Shown piece by piece: positions 34,501 through 45,319 of a stretch of DNA of 64,000 nt; within the stretch, counting starts at the first letter, position 1; each line of letters starts with the position of its first letter. The DNA comes from Mercurialis annua (Eukaryota; Streptophyta; Magnoliopsida; Malpighiales; Euphorbiaceae): contig NC_065570.1 in the NCBI RefSeq assembly GCF_937616625.2, positions 6,520,001-6,584,000 of the forward strand, given 5' to 3'. The translations under genes were made by a program, and so were the position numbers. The notes beneath the pieces were generated by a model. That model was not told the origin of the DNA. It did no database searches and saw only the letters and a list, made by a program, of their open reading frames with translations.

Positions 34501-37020
34501 GTTGTAGAGAATGAGAAAGGGGAACAGATTTCTACTCGCACGGTTACTGGGTGGCGAGTGTGCATTGACTACAGGAAGCTGAATGCCGAAACTAGGAAGG
34601 ATCACTTCCCGCTTCCTTTCATTGATCAGATGCTAGAACGAGTGGCCGGGCATGCTTTTTACTGTTTTCTGGATGGTTACTCTGGGTACAATCAGATCAT
34701 TATCTTCCCAGAGGACCAAGAGAAGACTACCTTTACTTGTCCATATGGCACTTTCGCCTACCGCCGCATGCCGTTCGGCCTTTGCAATGCGCCTGCTACG
34801 TTTCAGAGGTGCATGACTTCGATCTTTAATGATATGATCGAAGACATCATGGAAGTATTCATGGACGACTTTTCAGTCTTTGGAGACTCCTTCGAGTGTT
34901 GTCTTCGTAATTTAGACCGGGTCCTACAGAGATGCGAGGAGACAAATCTAGAGCTGAACTGGGAAAAATGCCACTTCATGGTTGAGGAGGGCATTGTTTT
35001 GGGGCACAAGATATCCAGAGAGGGTATCGAGGTTGACAGGGCAAAGACAGAGGTGATTGAAAAGCTTCCACCTCCAATCACAGTGAAGGGAGTCCGTGCC
35101 TTCCTCGGGCACGCAGGTTTTTATCGCAGGTTCATCAAGGATTTTTCATCTATAGCGCGCCCTTTGACTACCTTACTTGTCAAGGACGCGCCCTTTTTGT
35201 TTACTGATGCCTGTTTAGCTTCTTTTCTCAGGTTAAAGGAAGCACTGGTCACTGCCCCAGTCATTTCTAGTCCGGATTGGGATCTGCCCTTTGAGATCAT
35301 GTGCGATGCAAGCGATCAGGCGTTGGGAAGCATTCTGGGGCAGAGGAAGGACAAGAAGCTTCATGTCATCTATTATGCGAGTCGCACTTTAACAGGAGCT
35401 CAGCTGAACTACACTACCACGGAGAAGGAAATGCTTGCGGTAGTGTTTTCACTGGATAAATTTAGGCAGTATCTACTTGGCTCAAAGGTTATCATTTATA
35501 CGGATCATGCTGCGCTACGATACCTTTTTGCCAAGCAAGATGCAAAGCCTAGGTTGATTCGGTGGGTCTTGCTCCTGCAAGAGTTTGATTTGGAGATCAG
35601 AGATAAGAAGGGGACGGAGAATGTGGTAGCAGACCACTTGTCGCGGTTAGAGGTTCCCGAGCCAGTGATAGAAGGCGAAGTCATCAACGAAAGGTTTCCT
35701 GATGAGGCTCTCATGCTCATTAAGGAGACGATGAATCCATGGTATGCAGACTTCGCCAACTATCTATCAGCTGACATTATGCCTCCTGACATGAGCAGTC
35801 ACCAGCGCAAGAAGTTCCTCTCTGATGTTAAGCGCTATCTGTGGGATGAGCCATATCTATTTCGAGTGTGTGCAGATGAGATGATCCGGAGATGTGTTGC
35901 AGAGGAAGAAATGTTGGCCATTATGACTCAGTGCCATTCTTCAGATTATGGGGGTCACTATGCCTCGGGTAGGACAGCAGCACGAGTCCTAGAGAGTGGT
36001 TTCTACTGGCCTACACTGCACAGGGATGTGAGAGATTTTGTGCAGCACTGTGATAGATGTCAGCGCACTGGCAATATATCAAGGCGGGACGAGATGCCTC
36101 TTTCTTCTATTCAGGAGGTTGAGATTTTTGATGTCTGGGGTATAGACTTCATGGGACCATTCCCTGTGTCATGTGGGAATTTATACATCTTGGTGTGCGT
36201 CGACTATGTGTCGAAATGGGTGGAAGCAGCTGCTTTGCCCACTAATGATGGAAAAGTGGTCCTGAAGTTCCTGAAGAAGTTGATCAATAGATTTGGTGTG
36301 CCACGGGCGATCATCAGTGATGGAGGGTCACACTTTTGTAATCAGCAATTTTCCGCCCTGATGAGGAAATACCATGTTTATCACAGAGTGGCGACTCCAT
36401 ACCACCCTCAGACTAGTGGACAGGTTGAAGTGTCCAATAGAGAGTTGAAGCGCATTCTTGAAAAGACAGTGAATAGTTCGCGCAAAGACTGGTCTCAGAA
36501 ATTGGATGATGCGTTGTGGGCATATCGGACGGCATTCAAAACGCCAACTGGTATGTCACCTTACAGACTGGTCTATGGGAAAGCTTGTCACTTACCTTTG
36601 GAGTTAGAGCATCGCGCATATTGGGCCATCAAAGAGTTAAATTTTGACCCTCGACTCTCGAAGCAGAAGCGCCTCCTGCAACTGAATGAACTTGATGAGT
36701 TTCGCTTGTCGGCATATGAGAATGCCAAGTTGTACAAGGAAAAGACCAAGAAATGGCACGATGCTCATATCGTGCCTAAGCAGTTTACAGAAGGCAGTCA
36801 TGTGCTACTGTACAACTCTCGCTTGCGTCTATTCCCTGGCAAGCTTAAGTCGAGATGGAGCGGACCTTTCAAGGTGCGCCATGTAGCCGAGCATGGGGCA
36901 ATTGAGCTCGAAAATGCAAGTGGAGAGACTTTCAAAGTAAATGGACAGCGGTGCAAGCCGTACTTAGGTCCGTTGACGGATGAAGGACGAGAGTGCTACA
37001 CTCTCGACGCTCCAAACTGA
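31588..37020 (+). CDS. Athila-like Gag-Pol polyprotein
   Basis: 1810 residues in one frame. Gag capsid domain is about 100-275 (retrotransposon gag fold, with [10 protein letters not shown] and [13 protein letters not shown]). A CCHC zinc knuckle [14 protein letters not shown] is at 340-353. A Gln/Asn/His-rich linker and coiled segment follow. The aspartic protease has active site DLGAS at 670-674. Reverse transcriptase includes CIDYRKLN near 992 and FMDD at 1091-1094, in place of the more common YVDD. RNase H begins CDASDQALG with Asp 1240. Integrase has an HHCC finger (His 1450 to Cys 1491) and the triad D1520, D1578, E1614 (D-57-D-35-E). No chromodomain follows; the C-terminus has [13 protein letters not shown], as in Athila. 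DLGAS and FMDD are usual for this group. Every catalytic residue expected is present and there is no frameshift, so the product should be functional. The protein copies and integrates the element. Confidence 0.96.
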   Translation: MHNTRHKGLPLEPFQQDLTTFERSVRKSTHLTQRNLNMANDDDVPPGFINAGDNRVIPQNQNAQGQNNNGQRAPTLMEFFQPNVGNTTHGYFAHPVHTPHYEIKTSFIQLLEARCQFYGLPTEDPNAHLANFLEVCSTFKISNMTDDEVWLRLFPFSLRDKAKQWIHALPRAGVNTWADLAKAFMHKYFSMAKTAKLTRDIMLYQQHDGESIHEAWERYKEMQRKVPHHHITRENLIQNFYNGSTELGRSAIDVAAGGSLMRKTTDEAFALLDEMAMNGCTWPNERARVPAQKGVMAVTADPAVESLRAKNAALQAQVEILMRQTAGMNMGNVAAIQSSCEVCGDPTHVSSECYVMGHAFNEQVNFVGGQRQGNDPYAATYNPGWRNHPNFSWKDNGNNANNQAGPSFQGGQRPQHNQGNFQNHGNFQNQGNFQHQNVRPPHPPGFQQREQGESLHSKFDKMMEMMMKKDAETQQTFKNHAATIHNLEVQNQQMAKALQSRSQGGLPSTTEENPREHIKAIELRSGKALDDPYAGRATVEAEKDQCEGGEPEKVVAKPPPPPPFVPKVPFPYRVKKPQDTWKFHKFLETFKKLQINISLADALREMPHYAKFLKEIITNKRSWDAEGPVPMTENCSSIILSSLPTKLKDPGSFTIPCTIGNMQSVNCLCDLGASINLMPLSLFRSMFGDQQVQATPMMLQLADHSLKKPHGIVEDVLVKVNKFIFPVDFVVLDYAADKECPMILGRPFMNTGRALIDVHDGKLTLRIGDERVEFDMRKITRHPNSGGECMRVDMVDELVEEQLAENNAILQSMPNEREEYLEEPVLEPLLKSKHITPPSSEKPPKVELKTLPAHLRYAFLGADDTLPIIISNKLTKKQEQRVIDVVKGRILAIGWQISDIRGISPSVVMHRIHLEDESKASAQRQRRLNPNMKEVVHKEIVKLLDAGIIYPISDSSWVSPIQCVPKKGGMTVVENEKGEQISTRTVTGWRVCIDYRKLNAETRKDHFPLPFIDQMLERVAGHAFYCFLDGYSGYNQIIIFPEDQEKTTFTCPYGTFAYRRMPFGLCNAPATFQRCMTSIFNDMIEDIMEVFMDDFSVFGDSFECCLRNLDRVLQRCEETNLELNWEKCHFMVEEGIVLGHKISREGIEVDRAKTEVIEKLPPPITVKGVRAFLGHAGFYRRFIKDFSSIARPLTTLLVKDAPFLFTDACLASFLRLKEALVTAPVISSPDWDLPFEIMCDASDQALGSILGQRKDKKLHVIYYASRTLTGAQLNYTTTEKEMLAVVFSLDKFRQYLLGSKVIIYTDHAALRYLFAKQDAKPRLIRWVLLLQEFDLEIRDKKGTENVVADHLSRLEVPEPVIEGEVINERFPDEALMLIKETMNPWYADFANYLSADIMPPDMSSHQRKKFLSDVKRYLWDEPYLFRVCADEMIRRCVAEEEMLAIMTQCHSSDYGGHYASGRTAARVLESGFYWPTLHRDVRDFVQHCDRCQRTGNISRRDEMPLSSIQEVEIFDVWGIDFMGPFPVSCGNLYILVCVDYVSKWVEAAALPTNDGKVVLKFLKKLINRFGVPRAIISDGGSHFCNQQFSALMRKYHVYHRVATPYHPQTSGQVEVSNRELKRILEKTVNSSRKDWSQKLDDALWAYRTAFKTPTGMSPYRLVYGKACHLPLELEHRAYWAIKELNFDPRLSKQKRLLQLNELDEFRLSAYENAKLYKEKTKKWHDAHIVPKQFTEGSHVLLYNSRLRLFPGKLKSRWSGPFKVRHVAEHGAIELENASGETFKVNGQRCKPYLGPLTDEGRECYTLDAPN

Positions 37021-37626
37021 GTCAGGTACTATACGGTCAACGCTAGCGACCTAAAACAAGCGTTAATTGGATACAACATCCAAATAATTTATGTTTTACT
37101 GCATTTAGTTTATTGTGTGCATTAGATAGATTTAATTTTACAATTTCAATTTTGTTTGTCTTGATTTATTCACTTTGTTTTGTCATATTTGCAATTAATT
37201 GTTGTCGTTCAGATTGATCCCGGTATGGTGTGTCTGTGTTGTGCAGGTACAGGAAGAAATTTGTTGGATTTTGTGCAGTGCACGTCGTGCGGATCTTCAT
37301 CGCACGACGTGCCCCCGCACGACGTGCAGGGTATTGGAGCACGACGTGCGGCCGCACGACGTGCACAGCTTCACCGCACGTCGTGCGCCGAACGGGCAGG
37401 CTGGGGTTAAATCACGGTGTCAGCCAAAATTCTACCATAAATCTAAAATCAAAACACAACCCTTTTCTCCCAAATAGAATCCGAAAATTACCCACCCAAA
37501 ACACCAACCAAATCCACTCAAAATCTCATCAAATTATTCCAGAATCTGAAATTCCCTACCCCTACACTACCTCTAATTCGGATTTCTACCCTATTTTTCA
37601 AGGTTTTATTCTCAATTCTCACAATT
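37021..37626 (+). promoter_or_regulatory. Inter-ORF region with six GCACGWCGTGC motifs
   Basis: Exact motifs start at 37280, 37302, 37317, 37339, 37354 and 37376. This is the same count and the same 11-mer as in each LTR, packed into 107 bp. They end 240 bp before the second ORF. The segment between, to 37626, is CA-rich and leader-like. A promoter or processing role for the second ORF is possible but unproven. Confidence 0.55.
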
Positions 37627-38979
37627 ATGACATTTAGGTCGAAAAATCCTAACTTTGGGGAAGAAGATACTGATCCGGAGGATTCAAGCATAGTGAGGAC
37701 TCAAAGTTCGCCTGAACCACCAGTGGCATCACTCCGCAGGGGACGTTCACGGACAGCGGCTGCCGAAAGGATTCCCCCGCCGGTTACAGCACCTTCAAGC
37801 AGCAGACAGCGGCCAAGTATGGCTGCGAGGTATGATTGTCCCTTTCCTATTTATTCTCTGGAGGAAGGTGACAGGTATGCAGTGATCAGCAAGCGGCGGA
37901 TTATAGGCTGTAAATTTGTAGATGGTCCTACTCTTGCTAAGTTAAATTTGCAGGAGGCTTTTGACAGTCATTTGAGGCGATGGGGTTTACAGTGGTTTAG
38001 TGAGACTTCGCATCACACTTACACAGAGCTGACCAGAGAGTTCTTCACCACGTTGAAGCGAAAGGAGAATGTGGAATCTGAGTATAGTTTCCGTATGCGA
38101 GGGGTACGACACTCTTTTGATATGAGGTGGTTGAGGGTTAATTGTGAGATGCGCAGTGGTGGTATGCGTATTATTCCTCCAGAGTATCAGAGGGATCAGA
38201 TGTGGCGGGAATTGTCTGGCGAGCCTGTTTTTGTTAAAGATTCCAAGGCAAACTTGATTAAGGATGTATCTGTACTGCTAGCTTTCAAGTGGTACAAGTA
38301 CAATATTTGCGGAATCGAAGAGGCTAACAAGGTTGGCCATAATGATTTGATTGTGATTTATGCATTGTTGCATCCTGATGATGATTCTTTGAAGATCAAT
38401 ATGGCTTACCGCATTTTGGAGATGGTTCTGAAGATGCAGCAGCAGAAAGCTGCGAGTCCACTGGGTATGGGTTTGATTGTGAGTGCTCTTGCTGAATGTT
38501 TCCAGGTCTATTCTACAGAGGAAGAGTGGGAAGCACTACAGCAGCCCAAGCTGAAATACATCGATATGGACTACTTGAAGAAGTGCAACGTGGTGGATAA
38601 TAACAATGAGATTATTCCCTTTTATAAGAGGACAGGATGGGTGAAGAAATATGGGGCAGTTGAGCAGCCAGAAGCTGAAGATGATCAGAATGAGGATGCA
38701 GAGGGGCAGCAGACAGAGCATGTGCAGGAGAGTGCACAGGGTACTGAGGCTACTGAGGGTCCTCCAGGGTTTGAGGAGCCGTTACAGCCATCTTCTGAGA
38801 CTGCTTGGAGACAGCAGATGGAGACCAGGCAGAGGCGCATGGAGGACAGACAGAGGCGGATGCTTAGAGAGCAGCGGGACCATCATCGCATGCAGCGGGC
38901 CCACATGCGAGCCACTCACCCGAGTGGCGACTACCCTTCTCCTGTCTACTCACCATCACCAGAGCCGGAGGATTACTAG
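37627..38979 (+). CDS. Second ORF of the Athila-like element (env position)
   Basis: 450 residues, uninterrupted, about 600 bp downstream of gag-pol. The N-terminus (1-65) is Ser/Pro/Arg-rich and probably disordered. The central part, about 65-345, is the domain seen in Athila ORF-1 / putative plant transposon proteins: RYAVISKRRIIGCKFVDG, GLQWFSETSHHTYTELTREF, VRHSFDMRWLRVNCEM and NDLIVIYALLHPD. The C-terminus is acidic, then Arg/Gln-rich with a repeated RQRRM motif. No signal peptide or membrane segment is apparent, so although it sits where some Athila elements have an env-like gene, nothing supports an envelope protein. Its role is unknown. Intactness next to young LTRs suggests it is maintained. 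Confidence 0.8.
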   Translation: MTFRSKNPNFGEEDTDPEDSSIVRTQSSPEPPVASLRRGRSRTAAAERIPPPVTAPSSSRQRPSMAARYDCPFPIYSLEEGDRYAVISKRRIIGCKFVDGPTLAKLNLQEAFDSHLRRWGLQWFSETSHHTYTELTREFFTTLKRKENVESEYSFRMRGVRHSFDMRWLRVNCEMRSGGMRIIPPEYQRDQMWRELSGEPVFVKDSKANLIKDVSVLLAFKWYKYNICGIEEANKVGHNDLIVIYALLHPDDDSLKINMAYRILEMVLKMQQQKAASPLGMGLIVSALAECFQVYSTEEEWEALQQPKLKYIDMDYLKKCNVVDNNNEIIPFYKRTGWVKKYGAVEQPEAEDDQNEDAEGQQTEHVQESAQGTEATEGPPGFEEPLQPSSETAWRQQMETRQRRMEDRQRRMLREQRDHHRMQRAHMRATHPSGDYPSPVYSPSPEPEDY

Positions 38980-40852
38980 TGTTTTGTTTTCTTTTCCCTT
39001 TTATGTTATTTTTATGTCTTGTTCTTTTTATCATACTTTTATGTTTTATGTGTGTTTTGTTTAGTATGATTGCATTGGGGACAATGCATCAGTCAGTGTG
39101 AGGGTAGGGAGAAAACTAAACTGTATTTTTCTCTTTTATCTTTGTCTGTAGGATGTTTTAGGAGTCTGTTTGTTTACTTTTTGTGGTGAACCCGTGGGGT
39201 GTTTTATGCTAGGACATGTTGGATGCTTTACTACTTTTACTTACCGTTTTGTTGTATCAGTGTATCGCCTATGCCATGATTGATGCTATGTCAGAAATGC
39301 TAGAATTTTAGTGTTTTCGTTCCCCCTATTTAATGAGTTGGTTAATCTTTGTATCAGTGTATCGCCTATGCCATGATTGATGCTATGTCAGAAATGCTAG
39401 AATTTTAGTGTTTTCGTTCCCCCTATTTAATGAGTTGGTTAATCTTTGCCTTTGCGTTAGAACAACATTGTCAGAATAACAGTTAAATAACATTTGCTTA
39501 GTTAGCCAGCATGAATTAATAGGACTGAGGTGAAAATTTACACTCTGAAAAACATGTTCTTTCTTCTGAATATTGTGAATTCTGGCATGGAAATCTTGAC
39601 AAGAACATTAATGTAAATTCTGAAATTTTGAGCAATTAAACATGTTTGTATGATAAATCACCTTGTGTTTACCCAACTTTGTGAGATATTTGAGCCTTAT
39701 CGAGCATACTTTTTATGTCTCATGTTATTGTGGTGTGAGTTGATACATGCTAATTTTCTAGAACTTGCCTGGCGTCCACAGTAAAATTGCATTGTAGGTT
39801 GAATAATTTGAAAGTGATAAATGGCGACTAGGATAACCCATTCTTTAGACCACTTTAAATAGCCTACCCATTCCCTTAGTTTAACCCATTTGAGCCTTAG
39901 CCGTATTTTTGTTATTTTACACACATGTGACACACTTTACCCTTTCTTATCTTCCTCTTTTCCACCTTATTTTGACTTGACAAATTGATGGATGTACAGG
40001 AGACTAGTGTGAGGATGTATAACATCCTCAGCTCACGATATTAGATTGATTATCTCTTGTTTGTTATGATTAATGTTGCCTTTTGAAATTCAGGAAAAGA
40101 GAGAAAAATAAAAGAAAGCTTGAAAAAGCAAAAGAAAAAGAAATAAAAATAGAAAAGCTGAGCGTAAAAAGATGTAAATCTGAAAACAAGAGCTCAAGGC
40201 ATGAAAAGTAAAGTAAAAGAGATTGAAATAGAGAAAGAGCTGAAAGTGTTTATTTGATTAGTTTCTAGTTCATGTTTGTTGGTTTGTCGAGTCAATTTTC
40301 ACCATGTTATTTACCTTTTCACACCCTAACCTAGACCCCATTACAACCCGAAAAAGTCCATTTGGATTCAGATTGTTTGACTTAACTTAGTAGTGGAATT
40401 GTGGACTATAGGCAAGCTTATGGCTAGATTACATGTATTGATGTGAGAGCTTAATTGATATACCTTATACACTTGTGTGCGAGAGACGACCTTGTGAGGA
40501 GTTACTTGGTGATTTCATTATACAGACCTGTGATTTTGCTCATTTGCTCAAGTTTCGTTGTTGGTTTTGAATTGATTGAATTGCCTTTAGGATCAATGTG
40601 ATTTTGAAATCATGTTTAATAAGTGTATCTGTGTAGTCTCGGTGTTATTGCTTCATGATTTGGCACTAGGATTTGTTATTTGATGTTATTCTCTCGGTTG
40701 TTGTTCAGTTCAAAGGTCCTTCTTGATTGATTCATTATTTAGGGGGTTGTGAAAGTGCTTTAATTTTGGGATTTTGACAAAGTTGATGATTGGTAATGTG
40801 GTTTTGTTCTTTATTTGATTGAGGACAATCAAAAGGTAAGTGTGAGGATGTT
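38980..40852 (+). other. 3' untranslated region of the Athila-like element
   Basis: Noncoding, 1.87 kb. It holds a 97-bp tandem duplication (39254-39447), a purine-rich tract (about 40088-40250) and three copies of a GTGTGAGG motif near 39097, 40009 and 40841. The last lies just before the 3' LTR and is the best candidate for the priming tract, although it is not a clean purine run. Confidence 0.7.
39254..39447. repeat. 97-bp perfect tandem duplication
   Basis: 39254-39350 and 39351-39447 appear identical, beginning GTATCAGTGTATCGCC and ending GTTAATCTTT. It lies in the 3' UTR of the Athila-like element. Confidence 0.92.
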
Positions 40853-42330
40853 TGATAGGAGTAGAAATACTCCTATTTTCTAGGTACTTTCAGGTCTTTT
40901 TAATGCGTATTTAATGTCGAATTCATGTTATTAGTGGTTCTTATTGTTATGTCCAAGCATTTCAGGTATATGCATGAAAACGGATGATTTCGGAGCTTAT
41001 TAGAGCGATTATGGACTTACGAGAGAGCCGGGAAGCGTTTGGAGCGAGAAACGACGAGTTTCGGGACAAAAGTAAAAGGTGCACGTCGTGCACCCTTGTG
41101 CACGTTGAGTGCACGGCACCCCTGAAGTTCCAGGAGTTTTGCACGTCAGCAGCACGGTGAAAGGCACGACGTGCCTTTGGGAAAAAGAAACCGCACGACG
41201 TGCGGTCTTGCTGTGCACGTCGTGCAGTGTGGAATTAAGAAAGGCACGACGTGCCCTTGGCTCCTGCACGTCGTGCCCCCTTCGACTGCTACCCCAGAAA
41301 ATGACGTTTTGGCCCCCGATTGACGCGTAAAGACCTGGGTATTTTGGGAATTTCACAAAGCTCGAAGATTAGAAGAAACCCTAGTATAAATACACTTCTT
41401 AATCATTATATCGGGGTTCGCGACTTTGTTTTTCGGAGATTAGAACATAGATTAGCAACTTTAGTTTCCATTATTCATCAGTATTTTGTTGGATTATCGA
41501 TTTTATTGAGTTCTTCATTATTTCTTATTGTCGATTACTGTTAGCGTTCTTCGAACAAGGTACGATTGATATTAATTTTACATTCAGTATTTTATTAAAT
41601 CGCAGAATGAATCTTTCACTTATTGATTTTAGTTATTTCATTGTTATGTCTAGCTAAACCCTTCGTTGGGGATTATTAATCGTAATTATGCTTGTCTAAT
41701 TGAATTGAACTTATGGGTTTTTGTTCTTGATGGGTTTTAATTATTGTGCTTAACGCTTAGCCTAAACTGATCACTTAGTCTACGCCTTTTGTTTTAGTTT
41801 TAGCTCGAGAGAGTAAAATTGGAATAGAACAATATAATTAAGAACGCAGGAGTTAATTGTGCGAGAGTGAATTAACGAGTGCGGGTTCCTTGAATTTGCT
41901 TAACAACCATTAAATTGATTTATACATAGGTTAATCATTGCGCGAGAGTGAATAATTAATCTAGTATTAGTGAGTTTAATATTTTTGCCTGTAATTGCTC
42001 GAGAGAGAATTTTAGGTGCTTTAGATTAGTTCGAACCTCATCAGAACAATACAATCCATAACCCAAATCAAGTCAACAGCATAACGAAGATTAATAATCC
42101 CTGCCTCTCCCATTATTGTTAAAACACCGTTTAAATTACAGCTTAGTACTTTAACTTACAATTGTTAATTTTTGTCTTTTAATTACACAACAAACAAAAC
42201 TATCTTTTCGGCTATTCGAATCGAGTTCCTTAACTGGTTGTCTTTAGAGCTTTCTCTGTGGGTACGATATCCGGACTTCATAGTCTGTATTACAAGTTGG
42301 CATACGTACGCTTGCGTATTTTTACCAACA
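40853..42330 (+). repeat. 3' LTR of the Athila-like element
   Basis: 1478 bp, same ends as the 5' LTR. Only the 8-bp CCTTGTGC indel near 41094 differs by eye. Six GCACGWCGTGC motifs start at 41081, 41164, 41193, 41215, 41244 and 41266. Confidence 0.95.
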
Positions 42331-42440
42331 GTATCTCGGTAGACCTGCTTAGAATATGCCAATGATTGTTTGAATTAGTGACATTATATGTCGGAAAAGT
42401 TATTTCTCCCTATGATGTGTTATTAATATGTTATCATTAA

Positions 42441-42685
42441 GGCAAAATGAACTTATTTACCCACAATTATAAGGGTTTTGCCACATGTATCATATGATTT
42501 TTGAACGATTTTGCCAAATATACTCAAAACTCATTTGAATTTTGCCAAATATACCCAAATATATCGAAGTCTTGGATATATTTGACAAAAATCGAATAAA
42601 CAATGGATTAAATTGGCGAATTTCAAACATTATAGTATATTTGGCAAAAACTCTTATGAATATGGGTAGATAAGTTCATTTTGCA
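42441..42685. mobile_element. Fold-back MITE, probable Mutator type
   Basis: Termini GGCAAAATGAACTTATTTAC and GATAAGTTCATTTTGCA are inverted repeats with few mismatches. They are flanked by the 9-bp duplication TATCATTAA (42432-42440 and 42686-42694). The interior has repeated TTTGCCAAATATAC words. A truncated copy with a 14-bp gap lies at the end of unit A (about 26228-26398), so it was present before the tandem duplication. Confidence 0.82.
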
Positions 42686-42694
42686 TATCATTAA

Positions 42695-43090
42695 ACAACT
42701 AAAATATAACCATTCTGTTTGTCTTTAAAAACAACATTTGTCCATCTTGTTATTTTTAGATTATTTGAAATAAATATATTTATTTCATAATTTAATTAGA
42801 TATTTAAATATGAATTTATACTATGTGCATCACTTTGCTTAATTCCCGCTTACACCTTTTCTTTTTCCATTTTCATCATCTAAAACTTACAAATATAGAC
42901 TATAAAGAGGCATTTTATTTACATATAGTAATTATAACACTTTCCTATACTACACTCTATATTCATCATACCTACTTTTAAACTTAATTATACATGAAAA
43001 TGTATGACTACCAACATGACATCGATTTTTTCTTCTTAGGCATAAGCCGCATAACATGTCTTGTATTGAAAATAGTGCACAACTAGATGT
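42695..43090. other. AT-rich intergenic DNA, no gene seen
   Basis: No coding region or repeat boundary recognised. Confidence 0.5.
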
Positions 43091-43635
43091 AGGGGTGAGC
43101 AAAGTTTTGAAAAAACCGACCAAACCGACCGAACCGATGAATTTCGGTCGGTTTGGTTCGGTGATAAATTTTCATTCGGTCGGTTCGGTTAAAAAAATAT
43201 AAATTTTCGGTTATCGGTTAACGGTTCGGTTAATAATTTAAAATTTACACTTTAACCGAACCGACCGAATACTTATAATTTTGAATGCTTATTATGAAAA
43301 GTAGGGTGATATTTTTTTGAATTTAATTCTTGCTATGGTATGTTGTTTCGATTTGTGAGAAAATGCTTGATTTCTTTCTAATTTTTATAAAATTCAATTA
43401 TTTGAATTTGTGAAAAAAAAATTAATTGATCTTTAAAGCATATGTAATTGAAAAAGTCCATAAAAGTCCATAAATAGCCCATTTAACCGAACCGACCGAA
43501 AATATATTCGGTCGAAATAGATTCGGTTAATGTTCTTTGTTCGGTCGGTTCGATCAAAAATATTACAACATTCGGTTTGGTCGGTTTGGTCATTTTCGGA
43601 TCGGTTTTGACCGAACCGACCGAATGCTGACCCCT
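43091..43635. mobile_element. MITE with AGGGGTGAGCA ends
   Basis: A 545-bp element beginning AGGGGTGAGCAAAG and ending GCTGACCCCT. The arms are rich in ACCGACCGAACCGA and its complement, forming a long imperfect hairpin. The flanking 10-mers AACTAGATGT and AACTCAATGT match at 8 of 10 positions, a decayed 9-10-bp target duplication. These ends are common in plant non-autonomous hAT or Mutator-like MITEs; the duplication length favours Mutator. A poorer copy lies at 17436-17852. Confidence 0.72.
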
Positions 43636-43779
43636 AACTCAATGTAAAAGAAATGGAGCAAATCCTTCGATAGATATGCAGCGCAAGAAATAGACCCAAT
43701 AAGCACAACAAATTAATCCATTAACAGGGTTGAAATTGTCTAAATAAACATAACACTAAAATGTATTGAACAAAATCAA

Positions 43780-43945
43780 TGTTGGGTTTTTTTTCATAAA
43801 TACCTCAATTTTTTTAAATTTTTGTAAAAATATTCCTTTTTGATAGTTTATTAGTAGATTACTGGTAATTAATTGGTAGCTTAGAGGCAAAAGGAATATG
43901 TTTACAAAAATTTCAAAAAATGAGGTATAAAAGGTTATTTTCATA
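43780..43945. mobile_element. Short fold-back MITE
   Basis: CATAAATACCTCA...TTTTTGTAAAAATATTCCTTTT at the left is mirrored by AAAAGGAATATG...TGAGGTATAAAAGG at the right. ATCAAT occurs just outside both ends and may be the target duplication. Superfamily not assigned. Confidence 0.6.
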
Positions 43946-45319
43946 TCAATATTCTACAGACTGAATCATGCAATTTAGAGTTATATAACTCGATTTATAT
44001 ATGCATGAAACTCTGAGAATAAAAGTCGATCGAGTTATAATTTAAATCTTATAGAATTATCAAATCAAAATCTTAGAATTGTCTAGAGAGCAAGACCTAT
44101 AAAAAGAAGAGACACAACCAAAAAGGTTGTCCGCTGGATAGCTATAGCTTTAACGGATACATTAGGTCACAACAACTGATCCATGAAGATGGCGAGAGAC
44201 AAACAATTCTTATATAATTAGGTTGAAAGAAGGGAATATATTCCTTCCTCATTTTAAAATAGACCCAAAAAAAGCTTCTTTTTCAAGCATAAAAAGATCC
44301 ATAAAATAATTTAAAAACTGCATAACACTTTTAATTAATTATCTACCCTCTAACTATCAAAAATTATTTAATCTTTTTTACAAAGGCATGATAAAACAAG
44401 GTATACACTTATTAAAATACAGAAACTTTAGTACATTAGGGTTAGGTTGGATGCAGCTATCAAAAATGATATTTGCTGATTGATTATACCAATCTCACAC
44501 AAGAAGAAAATGTTATTTATTTAAAATAATTTTGGCTGATCAATTGCTAATCATGAAGCTGAAAGCAATTGTATAGTTAGGTTGAAGAAAGGTCCCATTA
44601 GCTAATAATTGTTTTCTTCTTTTGAACACTTATTTGTATTTTTATTAAGGGTTATTTCTAAATAAAAGACAAACATTTCATTCTTTAACAATTTATTCAT
44701 AATAACATTTGAAAGTTAGTTTCTTGATTTATATATATTCATAAAAAAAATTGTATTCGAAAGTTGACAATTCGTTTTATTTTTCATTTTCTTGGCGTTT
44801 TTAGTCTAATGTCATAATCCGACATTGATTTGTTCACTATAAAATTGACAAAACAACATTGTTTAGTGAAGTATAAATTATTTAGCTAAAAATGACAAAA
44901 ATATTATAGATAAAATTATAATATGCAAACTTTTAATTATCGTATTTCAATCGCTAAAAATATGAAAAACAATTAGATTTTAATTTTCAAACATGCGTTT
45001 TTTTTACAATAACCATACGTTTTATTAAAATGGTATTGGGTAGTTTTTTCCAGGCCCAGCAATTCTTTACTTGAAAGAGAAACAAAGCTTAAGGGCTTAA
45101 AGCCCATTAAAGAGAACTTAGGTGAGGAACTATTGCTCCAGCTTTCTTAACCAAACATTTCTCTCCGTCAACAAAAAATGATCCAATAACTAATGTTTAC
45201 CCCTAATCAGAAATTTAAATGGGCCTTGCGATTTCATGGCAGAGAGGCCATTGGCCTTTTATGTATATTTCACATTGCAACAATACTTGTATAATTATCT
45301 TTTCTTTTTTAAAAAACAA
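43946..45319. other. AT-rich intergenic DNA, no gene seen
   Basis: No supportable frame, RNA gene or repeat boundary. Confidence 0.5.

Larger units (their letters stand above)
29976..42330 (+). mobile_element. Complete Athila-like Ty3/gypsy retrotransposon
   Basis: A 12,355-bp element with LTRs 29976-31445 and 40853-42330, target duplication GTATC (29971-29975 and 42331-42335), a perfect 18-nt tRNA-Asp primer site, an uninterrupted Gag-Pol frame and a second ORF downstream. The order Gag-PR-RT-RNaseH-IN, the tRNA-Asp primer, the absence of a chromodomain and the extra 3' ORF place it in the Athila group. The LTRs appear identical except for one 8-bp indel, so insertion was very recent and the element may be able to move on its own. 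Confidence 0.95.
26399..42600. repeat. Tandem duplication unit B, split by two insertions
   Basis: Unit B consists of 26399-26956, 29844-29975 and 42331 to about 42600, matching unit A in order. The solo LTR 26957-29843 (duplicated GTGCT) and the Athila-like element 29976-42330 (duplicated GTATC) separate the pieces. Removing both, with one copy of each duplication, restores colinearity with unit A. Confidence 0.82.

Noticed and set aside
37627..38979. Calling the second Athila ORF an envelope gene
   Set aside because: No signal peptide, membrane anchor or cleavage site is visible; only its position would support it.
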